From: Umezawaea sp049997955
GTDB lineage: Bacteria; Actinomycetota; Actinomycetes; Mycobacteriales; Pseudonocardiaceae
Assembly (NCBI GenBank): GCA_049997955.1
Contig: JAEBDY010000003.1
Location: forward strand, 124,001 to 188,000
Direction of reading: 5' to 3'
Length of the DNA stretch: 64,000 nucleotides
The notes beneath the pieces are model-generated. The model was not told the DNA's origin. It was given only the letters and a program-made list of their open reading frames with translations, and did no database searches. This document shows, one piece after another, positions 8,101 through 16,388 of this stretch. Each line of letters starts with the position of its first letter. Position 1 is the first letter of the stretch. Position numbers and translations under genes: made by a program.

Positions 8101-8118
8101 GATCACGTCAGCGTGATC
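8101..8118. promoter_or_regulatory. Perfect inverted repeat, candidate operator
   Basis: GATCACG-TCAG-CGTGATC, a 7-4-7 perfect palindrome, lies between the CGNR regulator (start 8049, leftward) and the exporter (start 8536, rightward). Its place just upstream of the regulator suggests an autoregulatory site; binding is not shown. Confidence 0.45.
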
Positions 8119-8235
8119 TTCGAGTCGGACGCGATGTCGACGCAGTTCAGTGGACCCATGACCGTCGAGCGAGACGCGGGGCCCAGCAGGACGAGTGGCT
8201 CACACGTCCTGGAATTCGGTACCGGTGTCCAGTCT

Positions 8236-8425
8236 TCACCGGTGCTCGTCGACCGCGTCCGTCTCCTCGCCGTTCAGCTGGAGCGGTGGCCCCGCGGCCG
8301 GGAAACCCCTGCCGCGCGACCGTTCCACATCCTGTCGGGCCGTTCGCCGCGTCACGCCGAGCCGTCCGGCCAGCACCTGGCCTGCCCACCGCCGGGGGGT
8401 CCGTAGAAGAGAGGAGACGCAGCAT
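8236..8425 (-). pseudogene. Remnant of a YafY/WYL-family transcriptional regulator
   Basis: Read leftward, an ATG at 8425 gives MLRLLSS, then a frameshift leads into LLRTPRRWAGQVLAGRL and GVTRRTARQDVERSRGRGF. This is the N-terminal winged-helix text of WYL regulators (typically MLRLLSLLQT, then W-S-G-x-E-L-A-E-R-L-G-V-S-x-R-T-V-R-R-D-V). The reading then jumps to PPLQLNGEETDAV, matching the LPPLLLDDEEAVAV stretch that normally follows a glycine-rich loop, which is missing here. A stop follows at 8236 and no WYL domain remains. So at least one frameshift, one internal deletion and a C-terminal loss are visible. An intact relative is present at 41986-42942. Confidence 0.7.
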
Positions 8426-8535
8426 CCGGGCTGGCGGGTCACCCAAGCGAACCGTTCTCGCCCCCAGGTTTGGTCAGGATTTGTCCTAGGTGCGGACTGC
8501 TCTGCCAGGCGCACGAGGAGACAGGAGAAAGGAAC

Positions 8536-9972
8536 ATGGACACTCAGGTAACGAAGCGGCCTCCGCTGCTCCTGCTGTGCCTCGCCCAGTTCATGCTCAC
8601 GCTGGACTTCGCGATCGTCAACGTCGCCCTGCCGTGGATCAAGAGCGACCTGAACTTCAGCGATGGCGCGCTGCCGTGGGTCGTCGGCGCGTACGCGCTC
8701 TTCTACGGCGGCTTCCTGCTGCTGGGTGGACGTGTCGGCGACATCATCGGCCGCAAGCGCATGTTCGTCTGGGGCCTCGCGATCTTCACCATCGCGTCGC
8801 TCATCGGTGGCATCGCCACCACCCCGATCGTGCTGATCGCCGCCCGTGCCCTGCAGGGCTTCTCGGCGGCGGCCGTGGCCCCGGCCGTGCTCGCGATGAT
8901 CGGCGCGGGTTACCCGGAGGGCAAGGAGCGCGCCAAGGCCATGGGCGTGTTCGGCGCCGTGTCCTCGGTCGGCTTCGCGGGCGGTGTGCTCGCCGGTGGC
9001 GTGCTCACGCAGCTGTTCGACTGGCGCGCGGTCATGCTCGTCAACATCCCGGTCGGCATCGCGATGGTCTGGCGCGCCGCGGTGCGCCTGGACGACGACA
9101 GCAAGCAGACCCGCTCCACCAAGATCGACGTGCCCGGCGCCATCCTGGTGACCGCGAGCATGTGCTCCATCGCCTACGCGCTGACGATCGCCTCCGAGGA
9201 GGGCTGGGGCACCGCCGGTGTCCTGACCCCGCTCATCGGCGGTGTCGTCCTGCTGGGTGTGTTCCTGTTCGTGCAGACCCGCGTGGCCTCGCCCCTGGTG
9301 CCGCTCTCGATCTTCCGCAACCGCGCGGTCGCGGGCGGCAACCTGGTGGCGTTCCTCTCGGGCGGCGTGATGTCCTGCTCCACCTTCTTCATCACGCTGT
9401 ACATGCAGCACATCCTCGGGTTCAACGCGATCCTCACGGGTCTCGCGTTCTTCCCGCAGGCGCTGGTGGTCGTGCTGGCCTCCCTCCCGGTGGCCAAGTC
9501 GACCGCGACGATCGGCGCCCGGCCGCTGCTGATCTTCGGTGGCGTCTTCCTGACCGCGGGCTCCGCGTGGCTGGCCTTCGCGGGCGCTGACGGCTCGTTC
9601 CTGGTCAACGTCCTGCCCGGCGGCGTGCTGCTCGGCGTCGGCGTCACGGTCATGATGATCAGCACCGCCGCGGCGGCGATGACCGGTGTCGCCCCGCAGC
9701 AGATGGGCCTGGCGTCGGGTCTGTACAACTCCAACCGCCAGCTCGGCGTCGGGCTCCTGCTCGGCATCGCGGTGGCGCTGGCGACGCTCGCGAGCGGCTC
9801 CGGCGAGGGCATCTCGGCCGAGGGCTTCCAGACCGCGTTCTGGTTCACCACGGCCATCTCGGTCGCCGTCGTCATCATCTCGGCGATCATCCTGCCGAAC
9901 GGCAAGGCCGCTCCTCCGGTGAACGCCGCTCCGGCTCGGGAGTCCAAGCCCGCACCGGTGGCGGGCGCCTAG
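8536..9972 (+). CDS. MFS drug exporter, DHA2 (14-TM, EmrB/QacA) family
   Basis: A 478-residue integral membrane protein with about fourteen hydrophobic segments. It has the family text LDFAIVNVALPWI in the first helix and the A-loop GGRVGDIIGRKRMF between helices 2 and 3. Proteins of this family export small molecules in exchange for protons. A strong site, AGGAGAAAGGAAC, precedes ATG 8536. It stands alone, ending in a hairpin terminator at 9990. Its place inside the cluster suggests it exports the final product and gives self-resistance. Confidence 0.92.
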   Translation: MDTQVTKRPPLLLLCLAQFMLTLDFAIVNVALPWIKSDLNFSDGALPWVVGAYALFYGGFLLLGGRVGDIIGRKRMFVWGLAIFTIASLIGGIATTPIVLIAARALQGFSAAAVAPAVLAMIGAGYPEGKERAKAMGVFGAVSSVGFAGGVLAGGVLTQLFDWRAVMLVNIPVGIAMVWRAAVRLDDDSKQTRSTKIDVPGAILVTASMCSIAYALTIASEEGWGTAGVLTPLIGGVVLLGVFLFVQTRVASPLVPLSIFRNRAVAGGNLVAFLSGGVMSCSTFFITLYMQHILGFNAILTGLAFFPQALVVVLASLPVAKSTATIGARPLLIFGGVFLTAGSAWLAFAGADGSFLVNVLPGGVLLGVGVTVMMISTAAAAMTGVAPQQMGLASGLYNSNRQLGVGLLLGIAVALATLASGSGEGISAEGFQTAFWFTTAISVAVVIISAIILPNGKAAPPVNAAPARESKPAPVAGA

Positions 9973-9989
9973 TCACACCCGCACCACCC

Positions 9990-10026
9990 AAGGGCTGGTT
10001 CCGGCACACGCCGGGGCCAGCCCTTT
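9990..10026 (+). terminator. Rho-independent terminator of the exporter gene
   Basis: Outer stem AAGGGCTGG (9990-9998) pairs with CCAGCCCTT (10017-10025), and an inner stem CCGGC/GCCGG lies within it. Only a short T-run follows. It lies 18 bases after the exporter stop. Confidence 0.7.
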
Positions 10027-10094
10027 CGGCGTGTCCGGGTCCGTCCACCCTGGACGAACCGGTCGGAGTTCTCCCGCACTGTCAACGGTTCGAA

Positions 10095-10163
10095 CGAGTA
10101 GAAGCGCTTATCGCCGGGCCGTTGTCCCGCACGTGTTACCACCGTACCGTTTTAGATAGTAAC
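10095..10163 (+). promoter_or_regulatory. Shared promoter/operator module, copy 1
   Basis: This module starts with CGAGTAG, passes through CTTATCGCCGGGCC and GTTGTC, and ends with an inverted repeat GTTACCACC-N11-GATAGTAAC at 10135-10163. The same order, spacing (40-41 bases from CGAG to the repeat) and 29-bp repeat length recur upstream of the genes at 11722 and 16389. The right half-site is imperfect here. The repeat covers where the -10 region should be, so a repressor would block transcription; the regulator is unknown. Confidence 0.75.
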
Positions 10164-10189
10164 CAAAGTCGAAGTTGAGGAGGGCCGGC

Positions 10190-10405
10190 ATGGGTCACCA
10201 GGTACTGCGTGAGCTCGGGGAGCTCCTGTTCACCCAGCCGGGCCTGCACTCGCCTCCGGCGGCGGTCGCCGCCTGGTACCTGCGCAAGGCCGCGCTGTTC
10301 GAGGTCATCGCCGAAGGCGGTGGCCTGGACGCGGACGACGCCAGGTGCCAGGCCGAGTTGGCCCATCGGCGCGCACTGCGCCTGATGGAAGACCGGGCGG
10401 CATGA
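10190..10405 (+). CDS. Small protein of unknown function
   Basis: A 71-residue protein, probably all helical, with the central text VAAWYLRKAALFEVIAEGG. ATG 10190 is chosen because GAGGAGGG lies six bases upstream; a TTG at 10175 in frame lacks such a site. It is the first gene behind promoter copy 1 and lies 18 bases before the flavin hydroxylase, so the two should be co-expressed. I do not recognise a family. It has no signal peptide or cysteine motif. Confidence 0.6.
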   Translation: MGHQVLRELGELLFTQPGLHSPPAAVAAWYLRKAALFEVIAEGGGLDADDARCQAELAHRRALRLMEDRAA

Positions 10406-10423
10406 GCGAAGGACAACGGAGAC

Positions 10424-11587
10424 ATGGCGGACATCCTCATCGTCGGTGGCGGCATCGGCGGTCTCGCAACGGCGTTGAGCATCGCCGACCAGGGGCACCG
10501 GGCGGTCGTGCTCGAACGCGCACGGCGGTTCGCGGAGATCGGCGCGGGCATCCAGCTGGGCCCCAACGCCTTCCGCGCCCTGGACCAGCTGGGCGTCGGT
10601 GATCGGGCGCGCGAGCGCGCGGTGTTCATCGACGAGCTGCGGTTCATGGACGGCACCACGGGCGAACGGGTCGCGGGCATGCCGCTGACCGGCGCCTACC
10701 GGGAGCGGTTCGGCAACCCCTACGCGGTGGTGCACCGCGGCGACCTCTACCAGACGCTGCTGGAAGCCTGCCGCGCCAACGAGAACGTGGTGCTGCACGC
10801 GGCCACGCCGGTCGTCCGCTACAGCCAGACCGCGGACGTGGTCAAGGCCCACACGGCGAACGGCGAGGCCTTCCGGGGCGTGGCCCTGATCGGCGCCGAC
10901 GGCATCCGCAGCGGCATCCGCGGGCAGCTCGTCGGCGACGGCGGGCCGCGGATCTCCGGGCACTCCATCTACCGCAGCGTGATCCCGATGGACCTGGTCC
11001 CGCAGGACCTGCGGTCCAACACGGTCACGCTGTGGGCGGGGCCGAAGTGGCACTTCGTGCACTACCCGATCGGCGGCGGGGAGTTCCTCAACCTCGCGGC
11101 CACCCGCGACGACGACGCCCGGCAGGAGCTCACCGGCGTCCCGGTGGACAACGACTTCGTGCTGGAGCAGTTCCCCGACCTCGGCGACACCGCGAGGAGG
11201 CTCCTGGAGCTGGGGAACGACTGGCGCAGCTGGGTCCTGTGCGACCGCGACCCGATCGACGTCTGGACCGATGGCCGGGTCGCGCTGCTCGGCGACGCGG
11301 CGCACCCGATGCTGCAGTACGCGGCGCAGGGCGCGTGCCAGGCCCTGGAGGACGCCGTGGTGATCGGCGGGCTGCTGGACGGCTGCCCGAGCGAGGTGCC
11401 GCAGCGGCTGGAGAAGTACAACGCCGAACGCCGCGAGCGCACGGCCAGGACGCAGCTCGTCGCCCGTGAACTGGGCACCCGGCTGTACCACCCGGCGGGG
11501 GAGGAGGCGTTGGAGCGCAACGCGATGCTGTCCGCGTTCAGCGCGTCGGAGCTGCACGACCGGGTCGCCTGGCTGCACGGCGCCTGA
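10424..11587 (+). CDS. FAD-dependent aromatic hydroxylase (UbiH/salicylate hydroxylase-like)
   Basis: A 387-residue class A flavin monooxygenase. It shows the FAD-binding GGGIGGLATAL, the GADGIRS motif that contacts both FAD and NAD(P)H, and the second FAD motif LLGDAAHPMLQYAAQGACQA. The closest-looking groups are 3-hydroxybenzoate 6-hydroxylase and salicylate-type hydroxylases, which put a hydroxyl on an aromatic ring using NAD(P)H and oxygen. In a cluster that makes salicylate and 3-hydroxyanthranilate, ring hydroxylation of one of these or of the joined product is the likely step. It is the second gene of the unit behind promoter copy 1. Confidence 0.88.
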   Translation: MADILIVGGGIGGLATALSIADQGHRAVVLERARRFAEIGAGIQLGPNAFRALDQLGVGDRARERAVFIDELRFMDGTTGERVAGMPLTGAYRERFGNPYAVVHRGDLYQTLLEACRANENVVLHAATPVVRYSQTADVVKAHTANGEAFRGVALIGADGIRSGIRGQLVGDGGPRISGHSIYRSVIPMDLVPQDLRSNTVTLWAGPKWHFVHYPIGGGEFLNLAATRDDDARQELTGVPVDNDFVLEQFPDLGDTARRLLELGNDWRSWVLCDRDPIDVWTDGRVALLGDAAHPMLQYAAQGACQALEDAVVIGGLLDGCPSEVPQRLEKYNAERRERTARTQLVARELGTRLYHPAGEEALERNAMLSAFSASELHDRVAWLHGA

Positions 11588-11619
11588 GCTACCGGCGTCG
11601 GACTTTCGCCGGGTCAAAA

Positions 11620-11689
11620 CGAGAAGCAGGACTGATCACCGGACCACTGTTGCCCCGCTTGTTACCACCGTAATCTTATAGGTGGTAAC
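11620..11689 (+). promoter_or_regulatory. Shared promoter/operator module, copy 2
   Basis: Same layout as copy 1: CGAGAAG, ATCACCGGACC, TGTTGCC, then the perfect 9-bp inverted repeat GTTACCACC-N11-GGTGGTAAC at 11661-11689. The eleven-base spacer GTAATCTTATA is AT-rich and holds a likely -10 element (TAATCT), about 18 bases after a TGTTGC -35. It drives the unit starting with the KASIII-like gene at 11722. Confidence 0.8.
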
Positions 11690-11721
11690 AGAAACCCGAC
11701 AACACGGAAGGATCCACTGCG

Positions 11722-12735
11722 ATGCGGTTCGATGACATCTGGATCGCTGGAACGGGCGGCACCCTCGGTGACCTGGTGCCCATCGAGAACGCGATCGCGG
11801 ACGGGTCCTACTCCGCCGACGTCGCCGGGGCCACAGGCATGATCTCCGTCGCGCAGTCCACCCAGGCGGGCCCGGAGATGGCCGTGACCGCCGGTCGCGC
11901 GGCCATCAAGGAAGCCGCCGAGCACGGCGTCGAGATCGCACCGAACACCCTGCACCTGCACAGCCACGCCAACTACCAGGGCATCGACATGTGGCCGGTG
12001 GCGAGCTGGATCGCCAAGGAGCTGATCGGCACCAAGCTGGAGGGCCAGCCGACGGTGGTCTCCGCCGCCTCCAACGGATCGCTCACCAGCCTGGAGCTGG
12101 CGGCGAACACGTTGATGGCGGGCCAGCGCGACACCGCGCTGATCACCATCGGCGACCGGTTCGCCGAGCCGGTCGACCGCTGGTACCTCTCGCCCGGCAT
12201 GGTCTTCGGCGACGGCGGCGCGGCCGCCGTGGTCACCCGCGGCAGCGGCGTCCTGCAACTGCGCAGCATCGTCACGGAGACCGACACGGCACTGGAAGGC
12301 CTGAGCCGCGGCGACGAGCCGTTCACCTCGGCGCCGGTCGGCCAGCCGGACATGCGCAAGCGCACCAGGCAGTTCCTCGCCCACGGCGGCCTGTCGCTCA
12401 GCGACGTGCGCAGGCGCGCCGGTGACGGCACGGCGAGCGTCGTGAAGCGCGCCCTCGCCGAGGCCGAGGTCGAACTGGACGACGTCGACTGGTTCATCAC
12501 CCCCTTCGTCGGCCGGTCGTTGTTCAAGGACAGCTTCATCCGGCCACTGGGCTTCACACCCCGCAACACCCTGCTCGAAACGGGTCTGACGATCGGGCAC
12601 CTCGGCCCGGCCGACCAGATCTACGCTCTGAGCCACCTGGTGGCCAACGACCTGCTGGAGCCCGGAGCGAAGGTGCTCCTCCTGGGCACCGCCATGGGCT
12701 TCACGTTCTCCGCGGCAGTGCTGACCGCGCCCTAG
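11722..12735 (+). CDS. KASIII-like protein with serine at the active-site cysteine position
   Basis: A 337-residue FabH-fold protein. Aligning its SAASNGSLTSLELA with the active-site helix of FabH (and of the sister protein at 17732) places S117 where the nucleophilic cysteine should be. The later histidine motif is also replaced (WFITPFVGRS), while GHLGPADQIY keeps the Asp-type motif of acyltransferase-like KASIII proteins. A serine nucleophile is known in the related DpsC of daunorubicin synthesis; such proteins prime or transfer acyl groups rather than doing decarboxylative condensation. It heads the unit behind promoter copy 2, followed by a DAHP synthase and an A-T protein. Either an O/N-acyltransferase or a non-catalytic partner is possible. 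Confidence 0.8.
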   Translation: MRFDDIWIAGTGGTLGDLVPIENAIADGSYSADVAGATGMISVAQSTQAGPEMAVTAGRAAIKEAAEHGVEIAPNTLHLHSHANYQGIDMWPVASWIAKELIGTKLEGQPTVVSAASNGSLTSLELAANTLMAGQRDTALITIGDRFAEPVDRWYLSPGMVFGDGGAAAVVTRGSGVLQLRSIVTETDTALEGLSRGDEPFTSAPVGQPDMRKRTRQFLAHGGLSLSDVRRRAGDGTASVVKRALAEAEVELDDVDWFITPFVGRSLFKDSFIRPLGFTPRNTLLETGLTIGHLGPADQIYALSHLVANDLLEPGAKVLLLGTAMGFTFSAAVLTAP

Positions 12736-12751
12736 GAAGGAACCTCGACCA

Positions 12752-13840
12752 ATGCGCTCCATCCGGACCATCGACTCCCGCATCGCCGGCGTCGAACCGC
12801 TGGTCTCGCCCGCGGAGCTCCGCGCCGAGATCCCCGCCCCGCTCGCAGCCAGGGAAACCGCCCTGCGGGCCACCGACACGATCAAGCAGGTGCTCAGCGG
12901 TGAGGACGACCGCCTCCTCGTGATCACCGGCCCGTGCTCGATCCACGACCCCGACGCCGCGCTGACCTACGCGGAGCGGCTCGCCAAGCTCGCGAGGGAG
13001 GTAGAGAACGACGTCGTGATCATCATGAGGGTCTACGTGGAGAAGCCGCGTACCCGGACCGGATGGAAAGGACTGCTCAGCGACCCCCACCTCGACGGCT
13101 CCAACGACGTGAACAGCGGCCTGCGGCTCACCCGCGGCCTGATGACCCAGATCGCCGCCACCGGCCTGCCGATCGGCTGCGAGTTCCTCGACCCCTCCGT
13201 CCCCAGCTACCTGGCCGACGTCGTCGCCTGGGGCTGCGTCGGTGCGCGCACGGTGCAGAGCCAGACGCACCGCCAGTTCACCAGCGGCCTGAACATGCCC
13301 ATCGGCTTCAAGAACGCCACGAGCGGCGACGTGCTGGACGCCGTCGACGCGATCGTCTCCGCCTCGCAGCCCCACACGTTCCCGTCCATCACCGACGACG
13401 GCCGCACCGGTGTCGTCACGACCACCGGTAACCCCGACGGCCACGTGATCCTCCGCGGCGGCGGCGCGGGCCCGAACTACGGCCCGATCGACGTCGCCAA
13501 GAGCCTGGACCTGCTGAGCCAGGCCGGGTTGAACCGCAGCCTCGTCATCGACGCCAGCCACGGCAACAGCGGCAAGGACCACAAGCGCCAGCCGCTCGTC
13601 GTCTCGAACCTGGCGCAGCGCCTGGCCCGCGGCGAGTCCGGCATCGCCGGGATCATGATGGAGAGCTTCCTGGCCGAGGGCGCCCAGAAGCTCGTCATCG
13701 GCAAGACCGAGAACCTGAACTACGGCCAGAGCGTCACCGACGCCTGCGTCGACTGGTCCGGGACGGTCCGCATGGTCGAGCAGCTCGCCAACGCCGTCGA
13801 CGCCCGTCGCGCCGCGTACTCGTCCGTCCTCGCCAGCTGA
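12752..13840 (+). CDS. 3-deoxy-D-arabino-heptulosonate 7-phosphate (DAHP) synthase, type I
   Basis: A 362-residue enzyme that condenses phosphoenolpyruvate and erythrose 4-phosphate, the first step of the shikimate pathway. It has the AroF/G/H-type text: VITGPCSIHDPDAAL, EKPRTRTGWKGL, LRGGGAGPNY and IDASHGNSGKDH. Actinobacteria use a type II enzyme for housekeeping, so a type I copy inside a cluster usually serves to raise chorismate supply and escape normal feedback. That fits the chorismate-using enzymes at 16389 and 23652. It lies 16 bases after the KASIII-like gene. Confidence 0.94.
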   Translation: MRSIRTIDSRIAGVEPLVSPAELRAEIPAPLAARETALRATDTIKQVLSGEDDRLLVITGPCSIHDPDAALTYAERLAKLAREVENDVVIIMRVYVEKPRTRTGWKGLLSDPHLDGSNDVNSGLRLTRGLMTQIAATGLPIGCEFLDPSVPSYLADVVAWGCVGARTVQSQTHRQFTSGLNMPIGFKNATSGDVLDAVDAIVSASQPHTFPSITDDGRTGVVTTTGNPDGHVILRGGGAGPNYGPIDVAKSLDLLSQAGLNRSLVIDASHGNSGKDHKRQPLVVSNLAQRLARGESGIAGIMMESFLAEGAQKLVIGKTENLNYGQSVTDACVDWSGTVRMVEQLANAVDARRAAYSSVLAS

Positions 13841-13862
13841 CCGGGAAGGGAAGCACAAGCAC

Positions 13863-16184
13863 ATGAGCACGACCAAGAGCACCTCGTTGCCCCTCGCCCG
13901 ACCCGCGGGCGGCGAACGGACCGGAGCGCTGCACCGCCGACCCGTCGCCGCCCCCGGTTCCCCGACGCAACCGAGCCAGGACACCGCCGTGGTGGCCGCC
14001 CTCGTCGCGTTGGTCCACCGCTACACCGCCGAGACCTCCGTGGTCGTCGGCCGGGGCACCGCCGGAGCCGTCCGGGTCGCCGTCACCGGCGACACGACGA
14101 TCGGCGAGCTGCGCGCCGCGATCGACGCCACGCCGGTGGAACTGGCCGAGGGGAAGGCCTTCCACGCCGTCGTCACCGATGTCAGCGAGACCCCGCTCGC
14201 CGCCCTGACCGTCCTCACCGGATCGGGTTCGGTGGAGCTGCTGACCGCTCAGGTGGAGTTCGGCGCGGACGCGGCCGACCAGTACGCCTCGCACCTCGGC
14301 CGGGCGCTCGCCGCCGCGCCGAGCACGAGGGTCGCCGACGTCGAACTGCTCGACGAGGAGGACCTGCACCGGATCCTGGTGGCCTGGAACCAGACCGACG
14401 AGGAGGTGCCCGGCGGCTTCTTCCACGAGGAGATCGCCGCCATCGCGCGGCGGACGCCGGACCAGGACGCGGTGGTGTGGCCGGGTGGCAGGCTCTCGTT
14501 CCGCGAGCTGGACGAGCAGTCGACCCAGCTGGCGCACCGGCTCCAGTCCCTCGGCGTGAAGCGCGGCGACAACGTCGGCACGTGCTTCCCGCGCGGACCC
14601 GAGAGCCTGATCGGCCAGATCGCCTGCTTCAAGCTGGGCGCCGCGGCCATCCTGCTCGACCCCGACTTCCCCGGCGACCGCGTGCGCTTCATGATCGAGC
14701 ACGCGAACGCCGTGGTGGTGCTGACCATGAACACCCACGAGCACGTCGTCTCGGGCACCACGAAGATCGTCACGCTCGACGGCACCGACTGGAGGACCGA
14801 ACCCACCACCCCGATCGACGTCCGTGTGGAGGCCGATGACTTCATCCACATCTGCTACACCTCTGGTTCCACCGGGGTGCCCAAGGCCGTGCTGGTGCGG
14901 CACGGGGCGGCCAGGAACCTCATCTACAGCATGCGAACGCTGTGCGGCATCACCAGTGAATCGCGCGGAACGTGGTTGGCCGCACCGGGCTACGGCATGG
15001 TGGAGGTCGAATGTTTCTCGGTTCTGGCCGCGGGTGCGCCTGTGCGCATCCCCGAGCCGTCGGTCGTGACCTCACCGGAATGGCTGCGGGACTGGTTCGT
15101 CGCGGAGCGGATCACCCACACGCTGCTGATGAAGGCGGTGTGCGAGCGGATCCTGACCCTCGACTGGCCGTCCGAGACGGCGCTGCAGAACATCAGGATC
15201 TGTGGCGAGCGTGTGCAGTCGTGGCCGGATGCGTCCCTGCCGTTCCAGGTCCTCAACTTGTACGGTTCCGCGGAAGCCACCGTGGTCGCGATCTGCGACA
15301 TCACCGCACTCGGCCGAAGTCTCGGTGAGGACGGCCGGGCGCGGCGCACGCCGCCCATCGGCCGTCCCACGCAGAACGTCAAGACCTTCGTGCTCGGCGA
15401 GGACCTCAAGCCGGTCCCGCCAGGGGTCGTCGGCGAGCTGGCGATCACGGGTGACAGCCTGTCGGCCGGGTACCTGAACCAGCCGGAGGCGACCGCGGAG
15501 AAGTGGATCCGCAACCCGATTGACCCCGAACGCCACCCGATCCTGTACCGCACGGGCGACCTGGCCCGGTACTGGCCGGACGGCGGCATCGAGATCGTCG
15601 GACGCACCGACAACCAGGTCAAGGTGCGCGGCAACCGCGTGCACCTGGGCGAGATCGAGGCCGTGCTGGCGTCGCTCCCCGGCGTCGGCCAGGCCGCCGT
15701 CCTCGCCAAGACCGACGACAAGGGCGACACCCGGCTCGTCGCCTACCTCGAGTCCGAGCCCGCGCTGGAGCCGGTGGTCCGGGACATCCGCAAGGCGTTG
15801 CAGCAGAAGCTGCCGACGTTCATGGTGCCCTCGGCGTACGTGGTCGGCGTGTTCGAGCTGACGACGAACGGCAAGATCGACCGCACCAAGCTGCCCGAGC
15901 CGCCGAAGTCGCGGCCGGACGTCGACACCTCCTACCAGGAGCCGCGCAACGACGTGGAGCGCTCGTTGCAGGAGATCTGGGAGAAGGCGCTCGACCTGGA
16001 CGCGGTCGGTGTGCTGGACAACTTCTTCGACCTGGGCGGCGACTCCATGCGGGCGGCGTCGCTCACCGCGCAGATCGGCAAGTTCTTCGCGGTCGAGAAG
16101 GACCAGGACGACCTGTTCTTCGAGCTGTTCGACAAGCCCAACATCGCCGGTATGGCGGTAGCCATCTCCGCGATGAAGGGCTGA
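13863..16184 (+). CDS. NRPS adenylation-thiolation didomain with a condensation-domain stub
   Basis: A 773-residue protein. Residues 1 to about 165 resemble only the C-terminal end of a condensation domain (ending LLDEEDLHRILVAWNQTDEE); the HHxxxDG motif is absent. A full adenylation domain follows (YTSGSTGVPKAV, LYGSAEAT, YRTGDLARYWPD, GRTDNQVKVRGNRVHLGE, NGKIDRTKLP), then a carrier domain with FFDLGGDSMRAASL. In the A4 region the usual FDxSxxEx reads YGMVEVECF, putting glycine where alpha-amino acid domains have Asp235. That suggests a substrate lacking an alpha-amino group, such as an aryl or keto acid. No condensation or release domain is attached, so a KASIII-like enzyme may offload the product. 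Confidence 0.88.
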   Translation: MSTTKSTSLPLARPAGGERTGALHRRPVAAPGSPTQPSQDTAVVAALVALVHRYTAETSVVVGRGTAGAVRVAVTGDTTIGELRAAIDATPVELAEGKAFHAVVTDVSETPLAALTVLTGSGSVELLTAQVEFGADAADQYASHLGRALAAAPSTRVADVELLDEEDLHRILVAWNQTDEEVPGGFFHEEIAAIARRTPDQDAVVWPGGRLSFRELDEQSTQLAHRLQSLGVKRGDNVGTCFPRGPESLIGQIACFKLGAAAILLDPDFPGDRVRFMIEHANAVVVLTMNTHEHVVSGTTKIVTLDGTDWRTEPTTPIDVRVEADDFIHICYTSGSTGVPKAVLVRHGAARNLIYSMRTLCGITSESRGTWLAAPGYGMVEVECFSVLAAGAPVRIPEPSVVTSPEWLRDWFVAERITHTLLMKAVCERILTLDWPSETALQNIRICGERVQSWPDASLPFQVLNLYGSAEATVVAICDITALGRSLGEDGRARRTPPIGRPTQNVKTFVLGEDLKPVPPGVVGELAITGDSLSAGYLNQPEATAEKWIRNPIDPERHPILYRTGDLARYWPDGGIEIVGRTDNQVKVRGNRVHLGEIEAVLASLPGVGQAAVLAKTDDKGDTRLVAYLESEPALEPVVRDIRKALQQKLPTFMVPSAYVVGVFELTTNGKIDRTKLPEPPKSRPDVDTSYQEPRNDVERSLQEIWEKALDLDAVGVLDNFFDLGGDSMRAASLTAQIGKFFAVEKDQDDLFFELFDKPNIAGMAVAISAMKG

Positions 16185-16200
16185 TAGACCACGCTGATCG

Positions 16201-16238
16201 AAAGGCCTGCCCCGGAGCACTCCGGGGCAGGCCTTTTT
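16201..16238 (+). terminator. Strong rho-independent terminator
   Basis: A perfect 17-bp stem (AAAGGCCTGCCCCGGAG with its complement) around a two-base loop ends in TTTTT. It separates the unit ending with the A-T gene from promoter copy 3. Confidence 0.93.
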
Positions 16239-16274
16239 GTGTCACAAGCATTTCCTCCGCCGGTGACGCGCAAT

Positions 16275-16343
16275 CGAGTAGGAGGCCTTATCGCGGAGCC
16301 ATTGTTGTGAGCTGATGACCTCCGTAACTTAATAGGTGGTAAC
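16275..16343 (+). promoter_or_regulatory. Shared promoter/operator module, copy 3
   Basis: CGAGTAG, CTTATCGCGGAGCC and TTGTTG are followed by the repeat ATGACCTCC-N11-GGTGGTAAC at 16315-16343. The left half-site is degenerate and the right is perfect. TTGTTG and TAACTT are spaced 17 bases and could be the -35 and -10. It drives the long operon 16389-25541. Confidence 0.75.
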
Positions 16344-16388
16344 GCGCCCCGGCCGAAGTTCCGCCAAGATCCGAGAGGACGCCCGCAG

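Noticed and set aside
8062..8235. Further parts of the decayed WYL regulator between the palindrome and the remnant
   Set aside because: Fragments such as EPLVLLGPAS on the minus strand are suggestive of a regulator C-terminus but too short to support a claim.
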